Assembly: GCF_014641635.1 (NCBI RefSeq)
Contig: NZ_BMIC01000003.1
Coordinates: 218,759 to 282,758, forward strand
Source of the DNA: Aquaticitalea lipolytica
Lineage (GTDB): Bacteria > Bacteroidota > Bacteroidia > Flavobacteriales > Flavobacteriaceae
DNA length: 64,000 bases
Reading direction: 5' to 3'
A program made the position numbers and the translations under genes. The notes below the pieces were generated by a model. It was not told where the DNA came from. It worked only from the letters and a program-made list of their open reading frames with translations, and searched no databases. Shown here in pieces: positions 18,781-27,135 of this stretch (within the stretch, counting starts at the first letter, position 1; every line of letters starts with the position of its first letter).

Positions 18781-18812
18781 TTGTACTAACAACAATTAAT
18801 TAAATACCTTTG
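18781..18812 (+). promoter_or_regulatory. Consensus promoter of the FMN-binding gene
   Basis: TTG (18781-18783), 21 bases, TACCTTTG (18805-18812). The ATG at 18817 is only four bases beyond the -7 box, so the mRNA is expected to be leaderless or nearly so. Confidence 0.7.
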
Positions 18813-18816
18813 CAAA

Positions 18817-19344
18817 ATGAAATTTAAACAATTTACAATCTTATTAACAGCATTTGTTTTTTTGTCTTTCGGACTTCCAAAGCACCTTCAAAAAAAGGTA
18901 GATAAGGAGATTAAAGACACATATAATGTTGAGGTATTTGAGTTTAAATCTAAAATTATTGATGCAAAAGTAGCTTCTAATTTACCTTCAAAATTTGGTT
19001 CAGATAATTTATTCGAAATAAAATCTAAAACAAAAACCATAGGTTATGCTTATGTGTCTAAAGCGCCAAGTAAAACTGATGAGTTTGATTATTTAGTACT
19101 ATTAGATACTGATTTAATTGTAAAAAAGGCCAAAATATTAGTTTACAGAGAAGATTATGGTGGCGAAATTGGTAGTAAGCGTTGGTTGCAACAGTTTATT
19201 GGTAAAACACAAAATGACGAGTTGAGATATAATGATACTGTAGTTGCTATTTCTGGTGCTACAATTTCAGTTCGGTCAATGACAAATGCTATGAATGATT
19301 TGTTAAAATCATTAAAAATACTTCATTCTAAAAACATCTTATAA
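18817..19344 (+). CDS. Extracytoplasmic FMN-binding domain protein
   Basis: A 175-residue exported protein (signal-anchor or signal peptide at 5-20, FTILLTAFVFLSFGLP). Residues 60-165 match the FMN-binding domain of NqrC/RnfG-like proteins. The flavinylation motif SGAT lies at 146-149 (AISGATISVRSMT); in known members ApbE attaches FMN covalently to the Thr. It should carry electrons on the outer face of the inner membrane. Its stop codon overlaps the next ATG (TAATG), so it is translationally coupled to the 4-TM protein. No apbE gene is in the window, so modification would depend on one elsewhere. Confidence 0.87.
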   Translation: MKFKQFTILLTAFVFLSFGLPKHLQKKVDKEIKDTYNVEVFEFKSKIIDAKVASNLPSKFGSDNLFEIKSKTKTIGYAYVSKAPSKTDEFDYLVLLDTDLIVKKAKILVYREDYGGEIGSKRWLQQFIGKTQNDELRYNDTVVAISGATISVRSMTNAMNDLLKSLKILHSKNIL

Positions 19345-19844
19345 TGCAGCTAAACGGTCTTATATATACTTTACCAAAAGAAATTAAGCTACTTATAGGT
19401 GCTTTTATTTTAGTATTAAGTATTGGTTTTTATACAGGACTACTTTTTGTTGGTGAAACGTCATCTGCTGCTCCAAATGGTATTGAAGAGCAGTATTTAG
19501 GAAACGAAACCGATGAAGATGCAGAAGTTATGAAGTTTAAAAAAAGTGAACAGGAAATACTCACTTTAGTACATAATCACATTTTATCGATGTCGATTAT
19601 CTTTTTTTTAGTTGGATTAGTTTTGAGTACAACAAAGCTTAATCAAAAACTAAAACTGTTTTTAATTGTAGAGCCATTTGTATCAGTAGTTCTTACTTTT
19701 GGTGGCTTATATTTATTATGGACTGGATTGCTTTGGATGAAATATATTGTAATGCTTTCAGGTATTCTAATGACATTAACTTTTACAGCATCAGTGCTAA
19801 TCATCTTATTTCAATTGTTTAAAAATAAAACCACTACAGCATAA
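19344..19844 (+). CDS. Four-helix membrane protein coupled to the FMN-binding protein
   Basis: A 166-residue protein with four predicted membrane helices (about 15-37, 80-98, 105-132 and 135-158) and an acidic loop after helix 1 (NGIEEQYLGNETDEDAEV). His78 and His80 sit at the edge of helix 2 and could be haem or metal ligands, but this is weak. The start ATG overlaps the stop of the FMN-binding gene. I do not recognise the family. By context it may be the membrane partner that passes electrons to the flavoprotein. Confidence 0.6.
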   Translation: MQLNGLIYTLPKEIKLLIGAFILVLSIGFYTGLLFVGETSSAAPNGIEEQYLGNETDEDAEVMKFKKSEQEILTLVHNHILSMSIIFFLVGLVLSTTKLNQKLKLFLIVEPFVSVVLTFGGLYLLWTGLLWMKYIVMLSGILMTLTFTASVLIILFQLFKNKTTTA

Positions 19845-19880
19845 ATTCTCGTATATTTATTCGACATTGAATATATATAC

Positions 19881-20585
19881 ATGAAGCTAATAGTCTTTTC
19901 AATTTTATTACTTTTTTCTTTTACAACATTCTCCAGAGAATGGAAAAGCCTAAAAGACTATCAGAAGTCAACTCAAAATAATGAACTCTTGCCTCAAGAT
20001 TGGCTAAAATCTGATAGAAAGCACAATACAGACGTTTGGCAAAAAGCAAACAATTACAATCTCACAAATAATAAACCAGAAGAATATACTTCAATTCAGC
20101 AACGTCGAGATTTTTACTCTTGGATAATTGCTAAACTAGATACTAAAGAGCATGAAGTAGTGTGGCCAAAAATGGCTTATTATATTTCGAAAAAATTGCG
20201 ATTAGTTGAAGCATTTCCTTATAGTATTTTTACTAATAAAAAGGTTAAAGGTTATGCTAATCAAGGGAGTGAAGAAGTGTTTTTTAATTCGTTTGAATTT
20301 TTACAAGAAGTATATCTGTCTGAAACTGTTTTAAAAGGTGAAGAAGCTTTAAATTGGGATAAAACTATTTTATATGAAGAGCAGTTTGTTTGGATTGAAG
20401 ATATTTATCTTTTGATGGACGAGCGTAGTTTAAAAAAGATTGAACGGATGGCAAAAGGAAAGTTTTTGTATAGTTTAGTTGTGCCCAAACAGATTAGATT
20501 TGAAGGCGATATTGCCAATCCTCAAGAGCGATTCAATTATGCATTAAACATACTTAGACCATATTGTATTTCAGAAATAAAATAA
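19881..20585 (+). CDS. Secreted protein of unknown function
   Basis: A 234-residue protein with a clear signal peptide (MKLIVFSILLLFSFTTFS). The mature part is rich in Trp, Tyr, Lys and Glu, predicted mainly helical, without membrane segments or Cys pairs; the segment PEEYTSIQQRRDFYSWIIAKLDTKEHEVVWPKM looks like a conserved core. It follows the 4-TM gene by 36 bases and may be in the same transcript. No function can be assigned. Confidence 0.6.
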   Translation: MKLIVFSILLLFSFTTFSREWKSLKDYQKSTQNNELLPQDWLKSDRKHNTDVWQKANNYNLTNNKPEEYTSIQQRRDFYSWIIAKLDTKEHEVVWPKMAYYISKKLRLVEAFPYSIFTNKKVKGYANQGSEEVFFNSFEFLQEVYLSETVLKGEEALNWDKTILYEEQFVWIEDIYLLMDERSLKKIERMAKGKFLYSLVVPKQIRFEGDIANPQERFNYALNILRPYCISEIK

Positions 20586-20623
20586 ATAATATTCACTTAA
20601 AACGGTATTAGCAATAATAATTG

Positions 20624-20631
20624 TATCTTTG
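20624..20631 (+). promoter_or_regulatory. -7 promoter box of guaB
   Basis: TATCTTTG matches TAnnTTTG. Transcription from it would start near 20636, which rules out translation from the TTG at 20621 and supports the ATG at 20657. Confidence 0.55.
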
Positions 20632-20633
20632 CA

Positions 20634-20654
20634 TGCAATTAAATTTTAATTGCA
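20634..20654. promoter_or_regulatory. Perfect palindrome in the guaB leader
   Basis: TGCAATTAAA and TTTAATTGCA flank one central T. It begins at the expected transcription start and ends two bases before the ATG at 20657, so it could be an operator or a hairpin over the ribosome-binding region. Confidence 0.45.
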
Positions 20655-20656
20655 AA

Positions 20657-22129
20657 ATGATAGCACATCAAAATAAAATAGTAGGTGAAGGACTAACTTA
20701 CGACGACGTCCTTTTAGTTCCAGCTTTCTCTGAAGTACTTCCTCGCGAAGTCAATATTCAAACACAATTTACACGTAATATTAAAATCAATATTCCTATT
20801 GTTTCCGCAGCTATGGATACAGTTACCGAAAGCGCTATGGCTATTGCTATTGCTCGCGAAGGAGGTATTGGTGTGTTGCATAAAAATATGACTATTGCAG
20901 AGCAAGCTAACGAAGTTCGTAAAGTAAAGCGTGCTGAAAGCGGAATGATTACTGATCCTGTAACACTTCCACTAACTGCTAAGGTTTTAGATGCCAAGCA
21001 AAATATGGCAGAACATAGTATTGGCGGAATTCCTATTGTTGATGATAAAGGTGCTTTAAAAGGTATTGTTACAAATCGTGATTTACGCTTTGAAAAAGAT
21101 AACAACAGACCAATTATTGAAGTGATGACTAAAGATAATTTAGTAACAGCTCCAGTTGGTACTTCGTTGCAAGAAGCTGAAGGTATTCTTCAAAAAAACA
21201 AAATTGAGAAATTACTTATTGTAGATGATAACTACAAACTTGCAGGATTAATTACATTTAGAGATATTACAAAACTGACTCAAAAACCAATTTCTAATAA
21301 AGATAGTTTTGGACGTTTGCGTGTTGCGGCTGCACTTGGTGTTACTGCAGATGCTGTTGATAGAGCAGAAGCACTAGTTAAGTCTGGTGTCGATGCAGTA
21401 ATTATTGATACAGCTCATGGTCATACAAAAGGAGTGGTAACTATTTTAAAAGCTATAAAGCAGCAGTTTCCTAAATTAGAAGTTGTAGTTGGAAATATAG
21501 CTACAGGCGAAGCAGCTAAATATTTAGTTGAAGCAGGTGCAGATGCGGTAAAAGTTGGAATAGGGCCAGGTTCTATTTGTACAACAAGAGTAGTAGCTGG
21601 TGTTGGTTTTCCACAATTTTCTGCAGTATTAGAAGTTGCTGCAGCTATTAAAGGAAGTGGAGTTCCAGTTATTGCAGATGGTGGAATACGCTATACAGGA
21701 GATATACCAAAAGCTATTGCTGCTGGAGCAGACACAGTTATGTTAGGGTCGTTATTAGCAGGAACAAAAGAGTCACCTGGAGAGACCATAATTTATGAAG
21801 GACGTAAGTTTAAATCGTATAGAGGAATGGGTTCTGTTGAAGCTATGAAGCAAGGTAGTAAAGACCGTTATTTTCAAGATGTTGAAGACGATATTAAAAA
21901 ATTAGTTCCTGAAGGTATTGTAGGTCGTGTGCCATACAAAGGCGATTTATTTGAGAGTATACATCAGTTTGTTGGTGGTTTACGTGCAGGAATGGGTTAT
22001 TGCGGAGCGAAAGATATTGCAACATTACAAAACACAGGGCAGTTTGTGAAAATTACTGCTTCAGGTATAAATGAAAGTCATCCACACGATGTTACTATAA
22101 CAAAAGAATCTCCTAATTATTCGAGATAA
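20657..22129 (+). CDS. guaB: IMP dehydrogenase
   Basis: A 490-residue enzyme that oxidises IMP to XMP with NAD+, the first committed step to GMP. The start chosen gives [22 protein letters not shown], the usual N terminus. The two CBS domains occupy about 95-210 ([30 protein letters not shown]). The catalytic loop [15 protein letters not shown] with the active-site Cys lies near residue 305. IMP contacts include [13 protein letters not shown] and [14 protein letters not shown], and the flap contains [10 protein letters not shown]. Length is normal for the bacterial enzyme (about 490). Confidence 0.96.
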   Translation: MIAHQNKIVGEGLTYDDVLLVPAFSEVLPREVNIQTQFTRNIKINIPIVSAAMDTVTESAMAIAIAREGGIGVLHKNMTIAEQANEVRKVKRAESGMITDPVTLPLTAKVLDAKQNMAEHSIGGIPIVDDKGALKGIVTNRDLRFEKDNNRPIIEVMTKDNLVTAPVGTSLQEAEGILQKNKIEKLLIVDDNYKLAGLITFRDITKLTQKPISNKDSFGRLRVAAALGVTADAVDRAEALVKSGVDAVIIDTAHGHTKGVVTILKAIKQQFPKLEVVVGNIATGEAAKYLVEAGADAVKVGIGPGSICTTRVVAGVGFPQFSAVLEVAAAIKGSGVPVIADGGIRYTGDIPKAIAAGADTVMLGSLLAGTKESPGETIIYEGRKFKSYRGMGSVEAMKQGSKDRYFQDVEDDIKKLVPEGIVGRVPYKGDLFESIHQFVGGLRAGMGYCGAKDIATLQNTGQFVKITASGINESHPHDVTITKESPNYSR

Positions 22130-22144
22130 CCCTTAATAAAAGAC

Positions 22145-22720
22145 TTAATTTTTAAGTATAATGTACCAATCCCAATCTGCTGGATTACCAATTCCGACAC
22201 TTGGTGTATATAGGAATAAATTTATTTTTCCATTAGGATTAGAGTTTAAATAATTATTGACAATTTCTAAATTAGATATTGAGTTCCAAATACTGGAATA
22301 ATCAATTGTGTCTGGATAATAAGCAAACTCATCATACATTACTTTTTTAAACTGATTTAAATTAGGTAAAGGTAAATTTGAGTTAACAGTAGTAAATGTT
22401 TCTGGTAAATCTATTGTTGAAGGATATGATACGTCTCCTAATCCCATCCAAATAATATCACCATCAAATAACAATTGATTTAATTCTTGATAATATAATT
22501 GTACACTTCCAAAATCACCTGGTGGATGATAAGTATGCGTAATTGTGAATGTGTTTGTCTCTGGGAAAACAATCTCTTTTCCTCCTTCAAAAGTGCTATT
22601 TAAAAAATCAACTTTTAATAAAACAACACTATTGGTTGTATTTTTATCTATTTGCGAATCATCATTATTACATGAAATTAATGTAATTGTAAAAATGAAA
22701 AGTAAAATTAAATTTCTCAT
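22145..22720 (-). CDS. Lipoprotein of unknown function
   Basis: A 191-residue exported lipoprotein. The start at 22720 gives MRNLILLFIFTITLISC, with lipobox LISC (Cys17); an upstream in-frame ATG at 22738 would add six residues. The mature part begins with an NNDD acidic linker and has no motif that I recognise; it is beta-rich with many aromatic residues and ends DWDWYIILKN. It converges on guaB with a 15-base gap. Confidence 0.6.
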   Translation of the reverse strand: MRNLILLFIFTITLISCNNDDSQIDKNTTNSVVLLKVDFLNSTFEGGKEIVFPETNTFTITHTYHPPGDFGSVQLYYQELNQLLFDGDIIWMGLGDVSYPSTIDLPETFTTVNSNLPLPNLNQFKKVMYDEFAYYPDTIDYSSIWNSISNLEIVNNYLNSNPNGKINLFLYTPSVGIGNPADWDWYIILKN

Positions 22721-22810
22721 ATAGTTATATATTAACAAGTTAACACTTTTTTTATAGATGTGTTTTTTGTAAAAAGGTTGCGTCTTAATTCTTAATTGTA
22801 TTAAATATAA

Positions 22811-22855
22811 CTAAAAACGTCCTAAGAGTAAATTCACTTTTAGGACGTTTTTTAT
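22811..22855. terminator. Terminator between the lipoprotein gene and the upstream secreted-protein operon
   Basis: AAAAACGTCCTAA (from 22813) pairs with TTAGGACGTTTTT (to 22852), extended by AGT/ACT with one bulge; the T-runs on both sides make it usable in either direction. It ends the minus-strand operon 22872-25511. Confidence 0.85.
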
Positions 22856-22871
22856 TATTGAAAGATAAATT

Positions 22872-24314
22872 TTACCAACTCATTTTATTCAACCAATATT
22901 GGTCACCATAATTAGTAATATAATACACTAAATTATATTTTTTTACTTCACTTACAGTAGCAGGAATAATATATGGAGTTGTTCCTATTCCGTTTGGCCT
23001 AACAGAAGGAGAGTTAAAAGTTGCTTTGTTTTGTGTAAAAAAAGAATCGCAACGAATATAATCGTTGTTAGAAAATATACGTAAGCCATTTTCTAGATAT
23101 AAAGCAGCAACAGATCCTTTTTCTTTATCTGTGTTTTTATATAGTTTTGAACCCATAAGAGGTGTAAAACTTTTAAGTGTGCCTTTAGTATCTAAATTTA
23201 CTATAACGCTAGACCCAAAAGTGTAGAAATAATCTAAATCCATAGTAGGAGTAGAGCCATTTTTTCTGAATTCACTTTTTTCCAATCTTTTTTCACCAAT
23301 CATAAAAATATCGTCACCAACAACTTTTACATCAACAACTTCAAGACTTTTAAGATCACTTGTATTTAAAGAAGTACTCCATTTATGAATACCTATTAAT
23401 TTGCTTTCAGATAAATCATATAAAAAAGCGCCATCATTATCATTGCCTTCTTCAGAATTTACCTTTATAATTCCTTTTGTACCATCCCAGAAAAACCCAA
23501 CTAACATTGGCTTTCCAGTTACATTAATAAGTGACATGTCCATTGGTTGAAAACCATCGGCTGATAGTACAGAACTCTCAAAAGATTTACCATTACATTT
23601 TAAAAGATGAGTAGTTCTAGTTTTTTTATAAAAATCGGTCACTTTAGATACATATAGCTGACCTTCATTACTAACGAAAGTTTCTTCTTGATAAGCTCTT
23701 TCGCTTTCAAAACTTAACGTTTCTGAATGTTCCCAAAGGTTGTTTAGTTCAATATCATACATCCACGCCTGAACTTTTTCCTGCATCTTCTTTTCGAAAG
23801 GCATGTTAGCATATATGGCTATTTTAGACTGGTTTGGAGACACAGCAATTTGGTAATACCCAGAATTTGAATAACCTTCAATTGGTATTGAAGCTAATAC
23901 TTTTTCAGCACTTACACTATTATCTTTTTGATTGTAAACTTGTGCGAATACTTGATGAGCACCAGTTTTTTTATCCATTGAGGTTGATAAGAAAATTAAC
24001 TTATCATCTAATTCAATAACACGTTGCAAATCGGCAGCTCGTTGACCTAATTTAGGCAAATTGAAAGTTTTAGTTTCAATAGACTGCATCGTTTGGTCAT
24101 ATTTGGTTAAAACCATTGCTTTAGTATTATCCATCATTACATTGTCTAAATGATGAAGTGTCATAAATCCATAAGCAGAAGGGAATACAATATGATAAAT
24201 ATCTTTTTCACTTTCTTTTTTGAAGCTTGGTCCAACTTGTGTTTGGAATGTTTGGGCAAATCCAAAGTTTAAAGTAAGGATAGCAATTGCAGAGATTATT
24301 ATGTTTTTTGTCAT
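22872..24314 (-). CDS. Secreted protein of unknown function (possible DUF6770-like)
   Basis: A 480-residue protein with a signal peptide (MTKNIIISAIAILTLNFGFAQ). The mature chain alternates short strands and loops in a pattern typical of a beta-propeller (repeated units such as AVSPNQSKIAIYANM, KPMLVGFFWDGTKG and VVGDDIFMIGEKRL). No T9SS tail and no enzymatic motif were seen. It starts three bases after the end of the 24318-25511 gene, so the two are almost certainly cotranscribed and may form a complex. The DUF name is from memory and uncertain. Confidence 0.6.
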   Translation of the reverse strand: MTKNIIISAIAILTLNFGFAQTFQTQVGPSFKKESEKDIYHIVFPSAYGFMTLHHLDNVMMDNTKAMVLTKYDQTMQSIETKTFNLPKLGQRAADLQRVIELDDKLIFLSTSMDKKTGAHQVFAQVYNQKDNSVSAEKVLASIPIEGYSNSGYYQIAVSPNQSKIAIYANMPFEKKMQEKVQAWMYDIELNNLWEHSETLSFESERAYQEETFVSNEGQLYVSKVTDFYKKTRTTHLLKCNGKSFESSVLSADGFQPMDMSLINVTGKPMLVGFFWDGTKGIIKVNSEEGNDNDGAFLYDLSESKLIGIHKWSTSLNTSDLKSLEVVDVKVVGDDIFMIGEKRLEKSEFRKNGSTPTMDLDYFYTFGSSVIVNLDTKGTLKSFTPLMGSKLYKNTDKEKGSVAALYLENGLRIFSNNDYIRCDSFFTQNKATFNSPSVRPNGIGTTPYIIPATVSEVKKYNLVYYITNYGDQYWLNKMSW

Positions 24315-24317
24315 TAC

Positions 24318-25511
24318 TTACATTTTATATACTTGCTCTTCTAAACGTGTAAATGTGTTTTTCTCGTCGTAACTTAAATCTAAATCAATACGTTTTTCTT
24401 GCATTGCAGCTAGAGTTTCTTCTGCTTGAGCTTTATCTTTTAAACTGATATCAACACGCATAAGATTGAAGAAAATCATTTTAGCAACATCTTTGTTCAT
24501 TACAGCTTTTTTGTCGTTGTAATCTATTTTAGCAAGTTCGGCTTTCCAAACTTCTCTTACAGCTTCTAACTCAGATTTTGCACGTTCTCTAGTTTCTGTA
24601 GTGGCATCTTTTTTAAGTTTTCTGTAAGCAGAAAGAGCTTTAATTTTTGCGTTTTCAAGAGCGTCGTATTCTCTGTCTTTATTTTTAGGATATTCTATCA
24701 TAATATTTGAAGCTACTGGTATATGACCAAATTCTTCATTTATATATGTAGATATATTTCTCATTATTTTATTAACGTTATTTTTTTCATGACGATCTAA
24801 ATTAATGGTATTACTAGACGATGAGGTTAAAAATTGGAATTCGTTATCAAAAGTTTTCTCATTAATAACAGCGCTTCCTTTCATAACTTTTAATGTTGTT
24901 GGTTGACTATAAAATGTTTGTCCTCCATTATCTTGAAACACCATTTTTGAAATGTTTATAATAAACAAAACATCTGATCCTCCTTTTTCATAACCTAGTA
25001 ATTCAACACCATCTGCAAGTACTTGATTATCAAAAATTAAATGGTCATCAAGGTTAGGTTGAATATATTGAGGCTCTCTAGGTTTAACATATGTTGGTTT
25101 AGAAGGTACAATAAGTTGTGGCTTTTTACCTTGGTCAGTTAATGCAAGGCGCTCTAATAACGAAAGGTCTTTAAAATCTGCCATTTCTTTGTCATAACGG
25201 GCTTCTGCCTTTTTTACTTCGTCATCATGATTAGCTAAGCGGTCTTGATATTCTGCTTCACTTTCTTTAAGAATATTACCATAGTTAGCTTTTTCAGCTT
25301 CAAAATCGGCTTTAGATTGTGCTTCTAATTCTTCAACAGTTAAGGTATAAGGTGTATCTACAATTACTTTATAAGTTTTTACCGAACTCTCTAATGGCTG
25401 ATTTGGTATTCTTATATCAAAATAACTTACCTCTTCAGAGATAGCTCTTTGAGCATAAAAGTTTGTAATAGCAATACATGCGATAATAATAGTAAGTAAA
25501 GTTTTTTTCAT
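24318..25511 (-). CDS. Secreted protein of unknown function with coiled-coil segments
   Basis: A 397-residue protein. The start at 25511 (MKKTLLTIIIACIAITNFYAQ) gives a clean signal peptide; an in-frame ATG 33 bases upstream would only add a polar extension. Residues about 55-115 (EELEAQSKADFEAEKANYG, then repeated KxxxE units) and about 300-345 are rich in Lys/Glu/Ala and likely coiled coils. They flank a beta-rich middle with DVLFIINISKMVFQDNGGQ. First gene of a two-gene operon with the propeller-like protein at 22872. Function unknown. Confidence 0.6.
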   Translation of the reverse strand: MKKTLLTIIIACIAITNFYAQRAISEEVSYFDIRIPNQPLESSVKTYKVIVDTPYTLTVEELEAQSKADFEAEKANYGNILKESEAEYQDRLANHDDEVKKAEARYDKEMADFKDLSLLERLALTDQGKKPQLIVPSKPTYVKPREPQYIQPNLDDHLIFDNQVLADGVELLGYEKGGSDVLFIINISKMVFQDNGGQTFYSQPTTLKVMKGSAVINEKTFDNEFQFLTSSSSNTINLDRHEKNNVNKIMRNISTYINEEFGHIPVASNIMIEYPKNKDREYDALENAKIKALSAYRKLKKDATTETRERAKSELEAVREVWKAELAKIDYNDKKAVMNKDVAKMIFFNLMRVDISLKDKAQAEETLAAMQEKRIDLDLSYDEKNTFTRLEEQVYKM

Positions 25512-25581
25512 TTTGTTTAGTTTTTTAAGGGTTGCAAAATACAATAAATATTGTTTGTTGATTTTTAATTATTATTTGATA

Positions 25582-26166
25582 TCAGAATTTATAAATTAAA
25601 GTAAAAACATGTGTGTCGCCATTTGATGAAAATCCGACATCTACTTTGCTTTTTTCATAAGGCGTAGTAAATATATAAGTGCTACCAATGCCAACTACTG
25701 CACCTGCTAACACATCCCAAATATCATGCCATCCATCTGGTCCTTCCATTCTGCTAACGCCTACGAGAGCTGCGCCTAAATAAGCCCATTTACCATATTT
25801 CCAACCATAACGTCTTTGAATAAATGATGCTCCGGAAAAGGCCGAAGTTGTATGCCCTGAAGGAAATGCATCGTATAAGTTTCTATCTTCAGGACGTTCT
25901 TTTCGAATTATTTTTTTTAAAGAATGTGTTACTACTAAACTCGTAGCATAAGAGAATACAAATTGCTTTGTTCCATCCCAATCTTCTTTAAAAAGTGTTG
26001 TAAGACCAGCAGCTACTGGAATAGCTATTTGAAGTACATCGCCAGTATCTTCTAAAACAAACTCCCATTTTTCATGTGTGCTGTTAGGTTCTATTGTTTG
26101 CGATAAAGCTTTATTAGTAAATATAAAAAGCAAACTAATTAATAATATAGTGGTTTTATTTACCAT
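25582..26166 (-). CDS. PAP2-family phosphatase
   Basis: A 194-residue exported protein. After a signal peptide (MVNKTTILLISLLFIFTNKALS) it shows the three PAP2 motifs: KKIIRKERP (about 84-92), FPSGHTTSAF (about 101) and SRMEGPDGWHDIWDV (about 138), supplying Lys, Arg, two His and Asp for phosphomonoester hydrolysis. Such enzymes dephosphorylate undecaprenyl pyrophosphate, phosphatidate or lipid A. The last residues DTHVFTLIYKF look like a terminal beta strand. Substrate unknown. Confidence 0.88.
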   Translation of the reverse strand: MVNKTTILLISLLFIFTNKALSQTIEPNSTHEKWEFVLEDTGDVLQIAIPVAAGLTTLFKEDWDGTKQFVFSYATSLVVTHSLKKIIRKERPEDRNLYDAFPSGHTTSAFSGASFIQRRYGWKYGKWAYLGAALVGVSRMEGPDGWHDIWDVLAGAVVGIGSTYIFTTPYEKSKVDVGFSSNGDTHVFTLIYKF

Positions 26167-26223
26167 AGGTTGATTTTTACAGGTAAGTTTAATTATAACT
26201 TTAATTCTTAAAAACTATTGTAA

Positions 26224-26460
26224 TTAAAGTTGATATACCTGTCCTCTATGTGGTTTTAGTATATCTCTAATGGGCTTCATATCACTTTCATTCACTACAA
26301 TAAAAGCTATTGCATGAAGTTCGTTTATAACTTCATTTCCTGTAGCTAATACTTCTACATTATTAATATTGATGTATTCTTTTAAGTGAATAAGATGGTG
26401 TTCAGCAATTTTACTCGCTGTAGGTCCTTTAAAATCCCAAATAAGTTTTAGTTTACGCAT
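26224..26460 (-). CDS. Small cytoplasmic protein of unknown function
   Basis: A 78-residue protein starting MRKLKLIWDFKGP. The ATG at 26460 overlaps the end of the SRPBCC gene by eight bases (ATGCGTAA), a coupling arrangement that favours this start over the one 27 bases upstream. Predicted alpha/beta, with HHLIHLKEY helix and NEVINELHAIAFIVVNESD strand; no membrane segments. It might be a small ferredoxin-like (ACT/DUF-type) domain, but no family is recognised. Confidence 0.6.
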   Translation of the reverse strand: MRKLKLIWDFKGPTASKIAEHHLIHLKEYININNVEVLATGNEVINELHAIAFIVVNESDMKPIRDILKPHRGQVYQL

Positions 26461-26908
26461 TTGATACAGATATACCTTTTTCCACAAAGTTTTTAAAGTC
26501 TTTCATGTACTTTAAGGATTGTTTTTTAAAAGCTTTTGGCATTAAATACGTCATAATTCGCATTGTGAAGTTTAAAGGCATAAAATCACTTACTGAGGTC
26601 CATTTTGTATAACCTTCATCTGTAGATTTAAAATAATTTTCTTGAGTATTATGAATACCTTTCATTGTATATGTGCCATGAAACTCATGTGGTAAATTGC
26701 GATGTGTTATGGTTTCAAGTAAAGTAAACTCTCTTTTATCTAATTTATAATTTAATTTCATTTTTGCACCTAATTGACCAGGATCACCAGAAACATGCTC
26801 TACAGAAACTAAACCTCTTTGCCAATGTTTCATGTTTTCGGCACTGTCAAATTTTTTAATGAATGTTTCAATTGGTACTTCAACAATTATTTCAGTAGTA
26901 TATTTCAT
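26453..26908 (-). CDS. SRPBCC (START/Bet v 1-like) domain protein
   Basis: A 151-residue soluble protein. EIIVEVPIETFIKKFDSAENMKHWQRGLVSVEHVSGDPGQLGAKMKL-type sequence is the common N-terminal strand-helix pattern of polyketide-cyclase/START proteins, which bind hydrophobic ligands. The C-terminal helix (about 125-147) fits the fold. It is cotranscribed with the 78-residue protein that overlaps its stop. Ligand unknown. Confidence 0.8.
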   Translation of the reverse strand: MKYTTEIIVEVPIETFIKKFDSAENMKHWQRGLVSVEHVSGDPGQLGAKMKLNYKLDKREFTLLETITHRNLPHEFHGTYTMKGIHNTQENYFKSTDEGYTKWTSVSDFMPLNFTMRIMTYLMPKAFKKQSLKYMKDFKNFVEKGISVSNA

Positions 26909-27080
26909 TTTTATTTTAAAAATAGAAGTTATAAAGATATACAGATTCTAAAAAATAATAGTCATTGAAAGTTCAATAGCTAAAAAATTAGTTAATTAGC
27001 AAATTAGGCTATACTTTTTATGAAAATCTTATGTTTAAAGGCATACTAAAACAATATTATGGTCGTTTCAAAAAAGCAAC

Positions 27081-27110
27081 TTGCATAATGTGTTAATTGT
27101 GTTATTTTTG
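27081..27110 (+). promoter_or_regulatory. Consensus promoter of the parvulin/SurA-like operon
   Basis: TTG (27081-27083), 19 bases, TATTTTTG (27103-27110), then a leader of about 22 bases to the ATG at 27136. Confidence 0.82.
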
Positions 27111-27135
27111 CTGTAATTGTTAATTAGTTTAAGTT

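Noticed and set aside
20621..20656. An upstream TTG start for guaB
   Set aside because: It lies in the -7 promoter box, before the likely transcription start; the ATG at 20657 gives the normal N terminus.
20714..21105. Antisense open frames inside guaB
   Set aside because: They mirror the codons of a well-conserved gene and have no promoter or family match.
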